From assembly GCA_039707655.1 (NCBI GenBank), contig CM077667.1:61223628-61287627 (forward strand): a stretch of 64,000 bases of DNA. The letters run 5' to 3'. Below the pieces are notes generated by a model. That model was not told where the DNA came from. It searched no databases and saw only the letters and a program-made list of their open reading frames with translations. How positions within the stretch are numbered: position 1 is the stretch's first letter; each line of letters starts with the position of its first letter. The DNA is from Elymus sibiricus. Taxonomy: Eukaryota; Streptophyta; Magnoliopsida; Poales; Poaceae. This document shows, in pieces, positions 46,348 to 58,049 of this stretch. The translations under genes were made by a program, and so were the position numbers.

Positions 46348-46557
46348 TCACAGGAACGCCCCACGGATGGCTGGAGGAGCGGCGGCAAACCCTAGACGGC
46401 CGGAGTCGTCGGGGCTGCCAGTGAGGCGGACGTAGTACCGCGCGGCCGATGGTGAGTCGCTGCCGAGGAAGGGGCTGTCGCCGGTGGCCGCCAGCCACCC
46501 GCCTTCGGCGTAGTGGAGGATGATGGCCCTGTACAGGAACGGCAGCAGGCCTTCCAT
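46348..46557 (-). CDS. Small conserved plant protein of unknown function
   Basis: A single-exon frame of 69 residues begins MEGLLPFLYRAIILHY and continues with ARYYVRLTGSPDDSGR and a hydrophobic Ala/Pro tail. Small plant proteins starting M-E-G-L-(L/I)-P-(F/L)-x-Y-(K/R)-A-I are familiar from both monocots and dicots, but no function is assigned. A TATA box (TTTATAAAAC on the minus strand, 46634-46644) lies about 80 bp upstream of the ATG, leaving a short A-rich leader, as for a real promoter. No signal peptide or membrane segment is clear. The coding call rests on the conserved start, promoter and uninterrupted frame. Confidence 0.62.
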   Translation of the reverse strand: MEGLLPFLYRAIILHYAEGGWLAATGDSPFLGSDSPSAARYYVRLTGSPDDSGRLGFAAAPPAIRGAFL

Positions 46558-46633
46558 GTTGCTTGTGTTTGTTTTTCTTCTTGTATATGTGCGCAGAAGG
46601 AAAGGATAGAGGCAAAGGATTGTTGTGCCGGGG

Positions 46634-46644
46634 GTTTTATAAAC
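46634..46644 (-). promoter_or_regulatory. TATA box of the small gene
   Basis: The minus strand reads GTTTATAAAAC, with the ATG about 77 bases downstream, a normal plant spacing for TATA plus short leader. Confidence 0.6.
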
Positions 46645-47604
46645 AGGCAGCAGCTATGACAAGATATGTATCAAAAGATGTGCTTTGAGTCTTAGCTAAT
46701 CAAGGTTAGTGGATGATAACCAACTTGCTTAGCTTGCAAACTGAAATGGTCAATGAGAGGAAGAGACATTTGTGATAATGGATTAATGATGGAGTCGGGT
46801 TGCAAGCTTCTGGTGGAAATGAATTTTGCGAGAGGAAAGTGATACCTGCACTTCAAGAGAGGACAAGATGCAGTTTCATATGTATGCGACAGGTATGGAA
46901 TATTTGAATATGCATCTTCACAAGGACAAACAAAGAACAAATCTGCTGGCTCTGGTTCAAGGAAGACCAATACAAGGAACAAAATATAATAGACAGAGAT
47001 CTGGTTTGGAAACAAAGGACATCTTACCTCACCTCATGGCATAGTCTAACGGAGTTGGTTATCCACTGTTGTTAGTGCAGCTTTTAACAAAACCTGCCAC
47101 TGCAAACATACTAGAGTACATCTACGCTTAAAACCCATGTCAGGTAGAGACCAACCTTCTCAGGTGTCTGAACCTAAATAAGTGGTCGACCTCGGGCATC
47201 ATCCGAATTGTGACAATGACACACCCAGCCAAGAGCCAAGTCACAGAAGCATACAAAGGGACATGGGTACATGACAATCAGCCTCTCTTGGAGGAGTTTA
47301 CATTTGACCCCCAATAATGTAACACATAGTACAACAGTGTAAAGTTCTTGCATATATATCTGTCGTCTGGCCTTGCTTGCTTAATATAACACATAATTTA
47401 ATCTCCAGAAAGAATCTTCTAGCAACAGGTGGTAAAGCCTCTCTACACACGCTACCTACGGCAGAAGGGCTGGCTCTCTTAGTGTGACACTTCCTCCGCA
47501 CAGAGTCCACGGGGGATGAGCAGGAGATGATATTGCTTACAAAAACGGTGTGGCGGTGATCCAAGGTGTCATGGATAGACATTACCCCGGTCGGCAGCAA
47601 GATA
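46645..47604. other. Intergenic DNA and 3' flank of the CGR gene
   Basis: No recognised gene. Minus-strand frames at 46692-47015 and 47298-47669 lack motifs; the second overlaps the 3' end and UTR of the methyltransferase gene in another frame. Confidence 0.4.
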
Positions 47605-50600
47605 CTATGAGCTGAGGTGGAAGATTTGACAGTCGGGTTCATAGTTGCCCTTAGAAGCAGCCTGCTCAAACTTCTTCAATGGCCCTTCGTTCTCTGTCAA
47701 GCCTGTCTGGATAAAGTAGCGCGTCCACCATGAATTACTCCGCAGCTTTGCCTGTCAACAACACACAACGCAGCAGGTTTTGTCAGTCAAGGCTACTACA
47801 GAAAAATCTCAATAGCACAAATGTACAGCCTAGCAGACTTGGCAATATGCAATACTGCTGTGTAACACGGTAGGTCAGAAACTTGGTTAACATATGAGAT
47901 AATGAGATACAACTTCATTCTATGATGTGATACATCCAAATAACAAAATGTCACATAAGCAAGATTAGGTAAAGCATAAGCACTGATCTCTGGGTGATTA
48001 TTAATCTATAGGGTAAACACAGAACTCTTCAGTGATTTCTAATGATTCCTTTTCGGATCATGAATTCATGAGCATGAAATGTGCTCAATTTGTTTAGCTT
48101 TAGTTCAGTAAAATGGACACTCTGAACTTGAAGTCATATAGGAAACATTTCTTAAGGCCAGCATGCCAGCAAACAGAGGTCAGTTGTACGTACCGGTCTT
48201 CCGAATTTTGGTAGCTCAGAAACTTTAGCCTTCTGCTGTCCTGGATTGCCTGGATAAGAGTAACAGAAATCAATGTTAGCTCAGATATTTTATATCATCC
48301 ACCAGACATAGTAAATCATGCACATATACCGCAGAATTAATGAACATTAAATAATACTACTGTATAAATACAAACATCAAACCCTACTACTATTCCCTAA
48401 CAAGTCAGAAAAGAGAAGCATTTCAGGACGTGCGTGTAGACTTGATTCAGAAAGTAGTTCTATATCACTATAATTGTTGGGCTCTACAAATTTATATCAT
48501 GACAGAAACTAGTGGTCAAAACTGTATTTTGTGTTTATGTTATATCCAAAACAACACCGGTATGTTACTTAATAACGTTAATATCAGAAATAAGTTCGAG
48601 GGGAACCATCCACAACTATTGGCAGAACATTGGCAGGATCAAGGCAGAATTATTGCAAACGTAAAAAAAAGGATTGCTCGCACTATATCTCACAGATACA
48701 TACACAGAAGGTCAGTAATGTTATCACTCGTAGTAAGTTTTAGGTCTAACAAAACTATCATCAGAAAAAAAAACTAAGAAGGAAATTATCTTTTACTCTG
48801 AAGACAAACAAATACGTGCAACTATATGTCAAATAAGGGTCCTCCCAAAGAAAAGAAAGTAAATGTCTCAAACTAAAAAGAAAAGGACATACCAGTAAAG
48901 ATAACAAGGCCATCGGTGGAGACCCTTGCTAAATCAGGAAGTGTTTTGTTCAGATACCTTGGGGTCAGATAATCCAAAGCATCTGATACGACAACAAGGT
49001 TAAAAGAATCTGGGCGGTATGGAAGAGAGAACTTGATATCAGACAAACGGACAAAGCCCTTGCGCACAAGGCTTTTGCAGCTACTATCAGCATCCTCCAA
49101 ATCATAAGGCTCCACTCCCCATGCTTCCTTCCCTTCTTTCAACAAGTTCGAAACTACTGTACAACTATCTGGGCCTACATGGAGAACCTTTTGCATAGCA
49201 CTGCCATATGCCTTTTTAAGGTAAGGAAGCGCCTGGATAACTTCTGATGTGCAAGAACCTGGATGCAAATGCAAAACAAAGGAGGTAATTAAAAGAGGAG
49301 CATACAATTCCTCCCAGTAATGATCTGGGAAACAAAATACAAAGAAGACAGTAACATACAACACAATCAGATCAACCAAACATCAATGTTCGCTGAAGAC
49401 CAGGACACTGTAAAATATCTGTGTTGGCCTGTAACAAGCTGATAATTAATCATTTCTGAGATAGTTTATTATAGCTTTGGGGATTCGCTACTTGGCTATT
49501 CTGACGATTATGATAACAGGGTAAACAGGATAACAAATTTCCTGCATTAGAACGAACCACACAACAAAATTATGTTGGTAAGATACAGTTTCCATGTTCT
49601 GTGAGGATATTGATTATTCACTATCACATCTCCTAGTGAAAACTAAAGACAACCCACTAACAAACAAACTAGGAGGCTGGAAGAACAAATATAGATAAGA
49701 GTCAAAATGCAGGATAGGCCCAGGACACTCCTATTATCAAATCAACACACATAATGTGGATGTCTCATATGAGCATTATGTGCTGTAGTGCCAGTAAACA
49801 ATGATAAGATAACAGAATATAGTATCTTCATTGCAAATTATGGTACTTGTAGCAAAACAGTTTGAAACAAAGAGAAGAGTTTGAAACAACAACTGCACAA
49901 TACATTATAACGAGAGTAAGCTTGAACCAGACAGAGAAGGGAACAGTTCCGAATTCAAAGCTAAAACGTTCACAACATATCCAACTCGCAAGTTCAGGAG
50001 GCATAATTCAGAAACTTGCATCAGGGCCCTCTATAAATAAGAGTAGGATTCGGCTTGACACAGAACAGCGACATAAAAGAATTATATACCTTCAGCTCTG
50101 CTGACAGCTTCTCTGCTCGTAACAGTTACACCTGGCCATCAGAGAAAGAGTCAAAACAAGAAGTATAAGACCACAATATTTACATCTTTCTCACTGAGAC
50201 CAGACCACACACCAGTAAATTCAATCACAAAGTATATCCATAAGACCATATAATAGTCCTAGAACTCCCAATTTAATCTATAAACAGCAGGTACAATACA
50301 ATTCCCCTCTAGATACATTATCACAAAAAACATTATTACAAGCACCCATACTGTCAAATTCAGTATCCAGTTGCTAACTGAAACAAGTTCAATTGAAAGC
50401 AGAGCAGAGAACAGGAAACAGAGCTGCTTCATGTGACTGTTGCTTGTTTTGTCGGCCACTTTGCAATATCAACTAAACACACAGACATACAAAACAAGGA
50501 AACTGCGTACCGAAGCTGGGAATTTGCAACCCACCTGAGCCGCTGTTGAAATAGACGATCAGAATAATCACTCCCTGCAACAATCAAACAGGCAACCAGC

Positions 50601-50825
50601 AGCAGAAGCTTCGGTCAGCATTCAGCAGCCAAACACGCGCATAATCCCAAACAGCAGCGTCAGCCTTCCCGCGAGGGGAAGAGGGGTGTGAAGGTGATTT
50701 ACCAGCAGGAGCAGGGCCATGGTGAGCACGGAGGGCGAGCGCGACTTGTGGTGGAGCAGGCTGGCGACGGTGGGCAGGCCCCCGTCCGAGGCCCGGCGGC
50801 CGGGGTTCACCGCCCTCCTCGACAT
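47605..50825 (-). CDS. CGR3: CGR2/CGR3-type Golgi pectin methyltransferase
   Basis: Six coding exons (50825-50703, 50574-50535, 50131-50090, 49258-48893, 48249-48194, 47751-47605), all with GT-AG borders and compatible phases, encode 257 residues. The start MSRRAVNPGRRASDGG is followed by one membrane segment (about residues 32-50, VLTMALLLLGVIILIVYF), giving a type II Golgi protein. The lumenal domain has a SAM-binding-like motif VLHVGPDSC (93-101), AWGVEPYDLEDAD, LPYRPDSFNLVVVSDALDYL and PRYLNKTLPDLARV. Later come GNPGQQKAK, LPKFGRP, SNSWWTRYF and CQIFHLSS at the C-terminus. These follow Arabidopsis CGR2/CGR3 (cotton Golgi-related), which methyl-esterify homogalacturonan in the Golgi. CGR2 versus CGR3 cannot be separated here. 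No broken residue is seen. Confidence 0.93.
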
Positions 50826-51130
50826 CCTCCGCTCCTTGGTCCCCACCCTGACCGATCGGACCGATCCACGCGGCCACGCTCCTCCCCTCTCCTCGATCAC
50901 CCTGCGCCGACGACACACAACAACAGCAAACCCGCGTCAGATTGAACAGCCCACACCGACAAAACCCGAAGAGAAACGAACTCCCGGAATGCCGCGGCGC
51001 GCAGGCAGTCAGATCGGTCGACCGCGGCGCGGGCCCGAACGGAAACCCCGGGAATCCCGGCGGCTGCCGCGGGGGGAGGAGAGGGTACCTGTAATGGCGG
51101 CGGCGGCGGTGCTAGGGTTGGGGCGGATCT
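50826..51130 (-). promoter_or_regulatory. 5' UTR of the CGR gene with a probable intron
   Basis: On the minus strand a GC-rich leader (CCCTAGCACCGCCGCC) ends CATTACAG|GTACCC with a donor at 51088. An acceptor GTCGGCGCAG|GG follows at 50902, giving a 187-bp leader intron before the ATG at 50825. The splice sites are inferred from sequence alone. Confidence 0.5.
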
Positions 51131-52047
51131 GGGGGCGGAGTGCGGGGGCGGGGGATCGGAGTGGAGTGGGGTGGGGGGAGAGCGAGTGGGTGGCGATCCG
51201 ACGAGATAGGGACGGGGCGGGGAACGGGAGCTGCTGTCACGGAGTTAAGAGCCCAAATCGGTTTTAATTATCGTGCGACGCTATATATACGCGTCGGTGC
51301 GCCGAGGCATTAGCCAGGGAATTAGTGCGGGTCGGCCCGAATCCCGGCGCGCATTAGATTCGGGGATGTCGGTCGCAGCGCTCCCTCACGCTGACCGGTG
51401 GGGCCAGTCCCAAATCTTTTTTTCTTTTTGCATTCGGCTGGCCCGGGTCGTCTGGGGAGGGAGTGTGGGTGGGTTCCGGCCCAACCCAACCCAACCCAGC
51501 CAGGCCGCCCTAGTCAGTGGTCAATGGTCGACCCAGTGCGTTAACCAGGTCAAAAAGGATCGGCGCGCCTCGCACTATCGATTCTGCATGCTGCAACGCA
51601 CTGCTCGGACTCTGAGTGGACGCTGGCCAGCAGCAAACTAGCACAACCTCGGACTTGGGCCGGGCTTTTCCGGGCCGACACGAACCCTGGCCGACATAGT
51701 ACGGCCCAGAACACGGCACGACACGGAGTAAAACAGGCCGGGTTTGTCTAAAAAAATTGTAAAAGAGGCCAGGTTGGGCCTCGATATCGAGAAAAATAGG
51801 TGGCGCGGGCTGTGCTTGGGCCGGCCTGGCCCGGTTGCATCCGAAGCCTCCAAAACGCGTGCTGTGATTGTTGGGCGAACCTATCTAATCTAGCTATGTT
51901 TTTGTAAGCAAAAAAAATAGGGATTTTTCGGATAAATATGTATAAGGTGCTTTAATTGTTGTTCAAAATAGAAAATGCATATTGTAGTTACAAATATTGA
52001 TTCAAAATGATGAAGTCTAATATTTTATTGTATTGGGCCGTGCTTGG
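51131..52047. other. Upstream intergenic DNA with GGCCCG-rich repeat
   Basis: GC-rich promoter-proximal DNA to about 51540. From 51655 to 51850 it carries GGGCCGGGC, GGCACGACACGG and GGCCGGCCTGGCCC words. The same kind of words resume at 52236-52400, suggesting one unclassified repeat split by the MITE-like insert at 52048-52229 and AT-rich DNA. Confidence 0.4.
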
Positions 52048-52229
52048 GATCAGTTCTTTTGGACGGCTTAAAAAATAAGCAGCCCCTTCCCAACTTAAAA
52101 AATAAGCAGCCCCTAAATTTGTTGAGACTTCCATAACTAGTTTAAAAGCCCCAACAAATGAGAGATGTGTGTAATGGGAGAACCTGGGTAGGGAGTGACA
52201 TAATTTTTAAGCTACCAAAAGAACTGACC
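52048..52229. mobile_element. Terminal-inverted-repeat MITE of 182 bp
   Basis: GATCAGTTCTTTTGG at the left and CCAAAAGAACTGACC at the right are inverted repeats with one mismatch. The inside holds a tandem duplicate of CTTAAAAAATAAGCAGCCCC. No clear TSD was found, so the superfamily is unknown. Confidence 0.65.
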
Positions 52230-52501
52230 TAGTCCAGCCCGAAGGCGTCATGACGGGCCATTTAGGTGGTGATTAGGCCTCCCCTTGGCATGGCAGCACG
52301 ACACAACGCGACAGGTAAACTAGGACGGGCTGGTCCGGTTTGTGATGGCCCGAAGCACAATGGGTTCAGGCCCGAAGGGCATGGCACGGCCCTGGTCCCA
52401 AGTTTAAGCACTAGCCTAAATTAAGGTCGCAATGGCGAAGGTAAATCAAAGAACACTCCATACTCCAAAACTACAGATGCGTATGCTTGGTCTCTTCCAT
52501 G

Positions 52502-53086
52502 GTAAATGATATGTCTTCAACGTATCGATAATTTATGAAGTATTCATGCCATACTTACCCATGTTTATAATATTTTTATATGGTTTTGATGCAACTTTAT
52601 ATGGTTTAATTGGAACTAACCCGGACTGACGATGTTTTCAGCAGAATTACCGTGGCGTTGTTTTTGTGTGAAAAATGAAAGTTTTCGAAATTGAACGAAA
52701 CTTTTTAACGATTTTTTCTGGAAGGAAAGGGACCCGACAAGCTTCCAGGGAGTACCAAAAGACCCAAAGGGGCCCCACAAGGCAGGTGGGCGCGCCTAGG
52801 GGGTGGTTGCGCCGACCTACCTTGTGGCCCCCTGTGGCACCTCTTCGCGTGATTCCAACGCCAAAAATTCCTATATATTCAGAAACCTCCGAAAGTTAAC
52901 CTAGAACTTCCGCCCCGCCACCGGAACTCTCTGTATCGAAGAAATCTCATCCGAAGCCCTTTCCGGTACCCTGCCGGAGGGGGAAATCATCACCGGAGGC
53001 CATCTTCATCATCCTGGCGGTCTCCGTGATGAGGAGGGAGTAGTTCACCCCCAGGGCTGAGGGTATGTATCATTAGCTATGTGTTT

Positions 53087-53131
<45 letters not shown>

Positions 53132-54197
53132 TTCTTGAGACGGCACGATCTTGATGTATCGTGGGCTCTGTTAATATAGTTGGATCATATGGTGTTCTTC
53201 CCTCTCTATCTTGATGTGATGAATTGAGTCTTTCCCTTTGAGATCTCGTTATGTTGGATTGAATACTTTGGATTTGAGAGCACTTGATATATGTCTTGCA
53301 TGTGGATACCCGTGGTGACAATGGGGTGTTCTATTGATTAAGTTGATGTATGTTTTGGTAATCAACTCGTGGAGTCCCGCGGTGACATTGGGGTAATCTA
53401 TGCATATGGGTTGATACACGTTCTTGTCCTACTTTCTCCGATAAAAATCTTGGGGTAATCTTTGAAGTTCTTTGTGTTGGATTGAATATGATGAATCTGA
53501 AACTGTTTGATGCATGTCGAATAATTAACCCATGGATACTTGTGGTGACATTGGAGTATCTAGGTGATACTAGGGTTGATTGATGTGTATCATATTGTTA
53601 TTCTAGTACAAACTCTATGGATGTTTGTGACACTTATAGGGATGGCTCAATAGATTGATCAGAAAGGATAACTTTGTGGTGGTTTTACTACCTACAACAA
53701 TTTCATCTTATGTTCTCCGCTAGATAGAAACTTTGGAGTGATTCTTTGTCGCACGTTGAGGGATTGTTATATGATTCAATTATATTAGCACTGCTGAGCG
53801 ATTGTACTAGTGAAACTATGAACCCTAGGCCTTTGTTTTCAAGTATTAATATATCGTTTTTCTCGCTGTTTACTATTTGCTACCTTGTTGTTTTTATTAT
53901 TTCAGATTACAAAAACCTATTTCTACTATCCATACTACACTTGTATCATCATCTCTTCACTGAACTAGAGCCCCTATACAATTTGCCATTGTATTGGGTG
54001 TGTTGGGGACACAACAGATTTCTTGTATTTGATTGCAGAGTTGTTTGAGAGAGACCATCTTCATCCTATACCTTCCACGGAGTGATAAACCTTAGATCAC
54101 CCACTTGAGGGAAAATTGCTACTGTCCTACAAAACTCTACGTTTGGAGGCCTAACACGAGTCTACAAGAATAAAGTTGTGTAGTAGACATCAGTAAA
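52502..54197 (+). mobile_element. Solo LTR 2 (52507-54192) with 5-bp TSD
   Basis: A 1686-bp LTR starts TGATATGTCTTCAACG and ends GTAGACATCA, flanked by perfect GTAAA duplications at 52502-52506 and 54193-54197. Its start resembles that of solo LTR 1, suggesting a related family. There is no internal domain. It contains a CTATATATTC promoter-like box near 52870 and the (TC)20 run at 53089-53128. It lies about 70 bp upstream of a decayed receptor-kinase start. Confidence 0.9.
53089..53128 (+). repeat. (TC)20 microsatellite
   Basis: Twenty uninterrupted TC units within solo LTR 2. Confidence 0.9.
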
Positions 54198-54263
54198 TCG
54201 CACGGTTAATCCTTGGAGAGATGTCTCGACTCTCGACCAATATACATGCATAACTAACCGGCC

Positions 54264-54470
54264 ATGAATACTACCAGAGTTATCTACTTATCTTGGTCAT
54301 GGTGGCTTGTGCTGCATTTTTTGTCGTCAACAACTCCTCCTTGTATGGAAAAGAGACAAATAACTTATACTGCTTGACTTCAAGGATACATTCATCTTTG
54401 ATCCGTAACAATTCTTCAGATCCTAGAATGATAACACTTTTTTGCGATTGGAAGGTGCCTGTGCAGGTGC
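54264..54470 (+). pseudogene. Decayed 5' end of an LRR receptor-like kinase
   Basis: This DNA aligns by eye with 63452-63670, the start of the intact LRR receptor kinase. Shared pieces are GGCCATGAA(T/A) with the same start, CTTGGT...TTGTG, then (C)TTGTATGGAAA versus CTTACATGGAAA, CTGCTTGACTTCAAGGAT versus CTGCTTGATTTTAAGGAT, ATTCATCTTTGATCC versus ATCAGTCTCGATCC, and TTTTTGCGATTGGAAGGTGCC versus TTTTTGCAATTGGAAGGTGTC. It covers the signal peptide and LRR N-cap only; similarity fades after about 54470. Frameshifts and stops prevent translation from the ATG. Confidence 0.78.
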
Positions 54471-55313
54471 TAAAACAATGGCACTCCCATTTTCAACCTC
54501 TTCTCTCAAGATTAAAATAAGTTTCTCCTGATGGGCATCACCCCACACCGTCTTCTCAGTCATACTTCGATCAAACAAAAAAAGTCAATACTCCACCTCA
54601 GGTATAACAATTATACATGTTGTAAACACTGAATTACTATCAAATCTGCATGAGCATAGCATTACTGGCACCAGACGCTATCTAATCACAAATTTGAAGA
54701 AAATTTTTGCAACCATTTGTCGGTAGAAGCATTGGCACATACAAATATGAAGCACAATCCATTCACATGTAAACTTGAAAATGCACTAGAGTGTAGCAAT
54801 ATGCAACAAGTACTAATGAATGTGAACTCACAATATCCAATCTATGGCTAGAAAAAAATACATGAACAGAGAAGGTGAGATGCAACAGGATGGATGGGGG
54901 ATGAGGGACGAGGGATGGAAGGATGAGAGAGGGGAGGAGTGGAGTACCTTGATGTGGACGGGGGGTGGCAGCGGCTCGATACAGTGCACAAAGGGCAGTG
55001 ACTCGATCCAATGGACAGAGTGGCAGTGTTGGGGGTGGTTGGGTGGAAGGGGAGATGATAGCGCAGTGAGGAAGGGCATGTCGGAGGGCGGCAAGACGAT
55101 GGATGGCCGCGCCGAAGGGCGGCGTTGCCTGGTGAGCCAACCTTACAGCTCGTGATGGCAGCGGCTGCGTCCTGGTCTTGTGTTTTTATGGGAGCGTGAG
55201 GAGTGAGGGAGCCATTGTCTGCTCTTTTTTTTAGGGAGAGTAGGGTTGTTTGGTCGCTCGATCCACCCGCATTGAGAAGAAAAAGAACGAATCGCTTTTC
55301 ACTTGGGAGTGGC
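54471..55313. other. No recognised gene
   Basis: Minus-strand frames at 54763-55140 are Pro/His/Leu-rich low-complexity translations of G-rich DNA and match nothing known to me. No terminal repeats are seen except the start of the next CACTA element. Confidence 0.4.
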
Positions 55314-55347
55314 CACTAGTAGAAAACAGGGCTTTCGTCCTAGCCGG

Positions 55348-55629
55348 ATCGGAGCAATAGTCCCGGTCGCGTTACGAACCGGGACTAATGCGAGCATTAG
55401 TCCCGGTTCGAGCGGCTAGGACGCCGGACGGGGCTCGGCAGGCATCAGTCTCGGTTCGAATGGGACCTTTAGTCCCGGTTTGAGACACCAACCGGGACTA
55501 AAGGGTATCACTCCCTTTAGTCCCGGTTGGTGTCTCCAACCGGGACTAAAGGGTCTATCTTTAGTCCCGGTTGGAGACATCAACCGGCCCCCTTTAGTCC
55601 CGGTTGGTGTCTCCAACCGGGACTAAAGT
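55348..55629. repeat. CACTA subterminal palindromes
   Basis: At least seven copies of TAGTCCCGGTT(G/C) or its complement are arranged as back-to-back pairs. Perfect or near-perfect hairpins include 55512-55553 (CCCTTTAGTCCCGGTTGG, TGTCT loop, CCAACCGGGACTAAAGGG) and 55592-55628. Confidence 0.88.
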
Positions 55630-57240
55630 GTTATGAAGAAGTAAAACGACTATAACTTTTGCATACGATGTCGAAAAAAAAACTTTAATATATCAAAATG
55701 TTCAGCACGAGAAACTGGTTTAATTACTAAAGGTCCTTTTCCAGTTTTTTTTGTTTTTTGCTTTATTTATTTTCTTTTGTTTGTACTTACAGCGAAATAT
55801 TTAGAGTTTTTGAGCGAAATTTGTGTGAATCACTAGTTTGTGAATAACTTTACTTTGAAAATAGATTTTTGAGTAATTCTTTTTCCTGCTGTTTAATATT
55901 AGTGTGTTTTATCATTATATTCAATTTGGTAAATTTTAGGTTATTTTAAATAGGTGTTTTAATCAAAAACAAATTCTGTTTAGCTCTTTTAGTTTTATAG
56001 CTCAAAAAATCAATAAATGCATGAAAAATAGCGAATGAAGTGGGAAAGGGTTGAAAATTGATGATGTGGCTTTTAATGGTGCATTTTGAACGCACAAAAA
56101 GTCTGGAGTTTAAATAATTTTAAAAATATGAAATGTCTTTGTAACAGATGAGTTTTCGTCCGAAACCCAGATACTTCGAAAGAGATTGTCCAGTTTGTAC
56201 ACAAAGTGCATCCAGTTTTTGCCGTAACCATCTCAACTTTTTAACACATGCTATGTGGGTGAAATGATGATACCATGCCAAGTTTCAACCTTTTCAGAGT
56301 TCATTTGTAGTGCTTTTCAATTTCGGAGTCATTTAGCTCAAAAAAATCAATAAATGCATGAAAAATAGCGATTGAAGTGGGAAAGGGTAGAAAATTGATG
56401 ATGTGGCTTTGAATGATGCATGTTGAACGCACAAAAAGTCTGGAGCTGAAATAAGTTTTAAAAATATGAAATGCCTTTGTAACAGATGAGTTTTCGTCCA
56501 AAACCTTGATACTTCGAAAGGAATTGTCCAGTTTGTACACAAAGTGCATCCAATTTTTGCCGTAACCCTTTCAACTTTTTAGCATATGCTATGTGGGTGA
56601 AATGATGATACCATGCCAAGTTTCAACCTTTTCAAAGTTCATTTGTAGTGCTTTTCAATTTCGGGGTCATTTAGCTCAAAAAAATCAATAAATGCATGAA
56701 AAATAGCAAATGAAGTGGGAAAGGGTTGAAAATTGATGATGTGGCTTTGAATGGTGCATGTTGAACGCACAAAAAGTCTGGAGTTGAAATAAGTTTAAAA
56801 AAATGAAATGCCTTTGTAACAGATGAGTTTTCGTCCGAAACTCTGATACTTCGAAAGGGATTGTCCAGTTTGTACACGAAATGCATCCAGTTTTTGCCAT
56901 AACCCTCACAACTTTTTAGCACATGCTATGTGGGTGAAATAATGATACCATGCCAAGTTTCAACCTTTTCAGAGTTCATTTGTAGTGCTTTTCAATTTCG
57001 GGGTCATTTAGCTCAAAAAAGTTAATAAATGCATGAAAAATAGCGAATGAAGTGGGAAAGGGTTGAAAATTGATGATGTGGCTTTGAATGGTGCATGTTA
57101 AACGCACAAAAAGTCTGGAGTTGAAATAAGTTAAAAAAAATCTTATGAAAAGTAAAACGGCTATAACTTTTGCATACGATGTCGAAAAAAAAGTTTAATA
57201 TATCAAAATGTTCAGCACGAGAAACCGGTTTCGATGGCAA
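55630..57240. repeat. Internal tandem array, about 337-bp units
   Basis: Four copies of a unit start with TAGCTCAAAAAA(T/G)(C/T)(A/T)ATAAATGCATG near 55999, 56336, 56673 and 57010, and continue with GATGATGTGGCTTTGAATG and CACAAAAAGTCTGGAG. The last is cut off. The array is bracketed by two copies of a different block, GGCTATAACTTTTGCATACG with TTCAGCACGAGAAAC (55646-55715 and 57154-57230). Short open frames within the units are not genes. Confidence 0.88.
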
Positions 57241-58049
57241 CCATCGTAGGCTGTTTTGTAAATTTTTAGAATCCTCAAATTCCGAAAGGAAAAAAAGTTA
57301 TCCTTAAATTTAAGTTTTTTTTGAATTTTTGGTCAAACTACTTATTCAATAAATATTAGTGTTACTAAATAATTATTGTTTTTTAGAATAATAGTTTCAA
57401 ACTCAAATGGTGAAACGTGTGACATCATGCTCAAGGGCTTAATAGGATTGATATGATATATATAACATAAATTAATTGAATAAGTAGTTTATTTTTTTAA
57501 ACGTTTTTAATTCTTTTAGATTTTTAAAATTCAAAAAGAATAAAATTTCAGATTTTAAAAATTAATTTTATTTTTTTTAAAAATAAATGATGTCATATTT
57601 GGATTCCTCACATTTTTCTGATAATAATGGATATATTATTTGTCGAATTTCGATTTACAGATTTAAAGATATTAATTATGCCATATTAAATGAATAAATA
57701 GCAAAAAATAAATAAAATAATATTATTACTTATTTTATTTTCATTGAAATTCAATATTATTATTACTTATTTTATTTTAAATTTTTTATTATTTTGGATT
57801 TTTTGTTTCTTTTTGTTTTTTGAGAATTTTTGATTTTTTTTGAAAATTTTGACTTTTTTGAAGTTTTTTGGAGTTTTTTAATTAATCATTGTTGTTTGTT
57901 AATCATTGTTGTTTATTTTAATAATTGTTTGGAATTCAAAAAATTAAATCATATGACATCAAGACCTAAGGGTTAATAGGATTGATAGCTTACTATTGTC
58001 AAGAAAACAACAAGTGCAGACTTGGAAAACTAGGGGAGATAGAACTTGA

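Noticed and set aside
50719..51267. Plus-strand 182-residue frame
   Set aside because: Antisense to the first exon, leader and promoter of the CGR gene; no domain.
54763..55140. A 125-residue minus-strand frame
   Set aside because: Pro/Leu/His low-complexity translation without domain, homologue or promoter signal.
55630..57240. Minus-strand frames of 69-83 residues in the 337-bp array
   Set aside because: The same frame recurs in each repeat unit with changes unlike coding constraint; it is repeat DNA.
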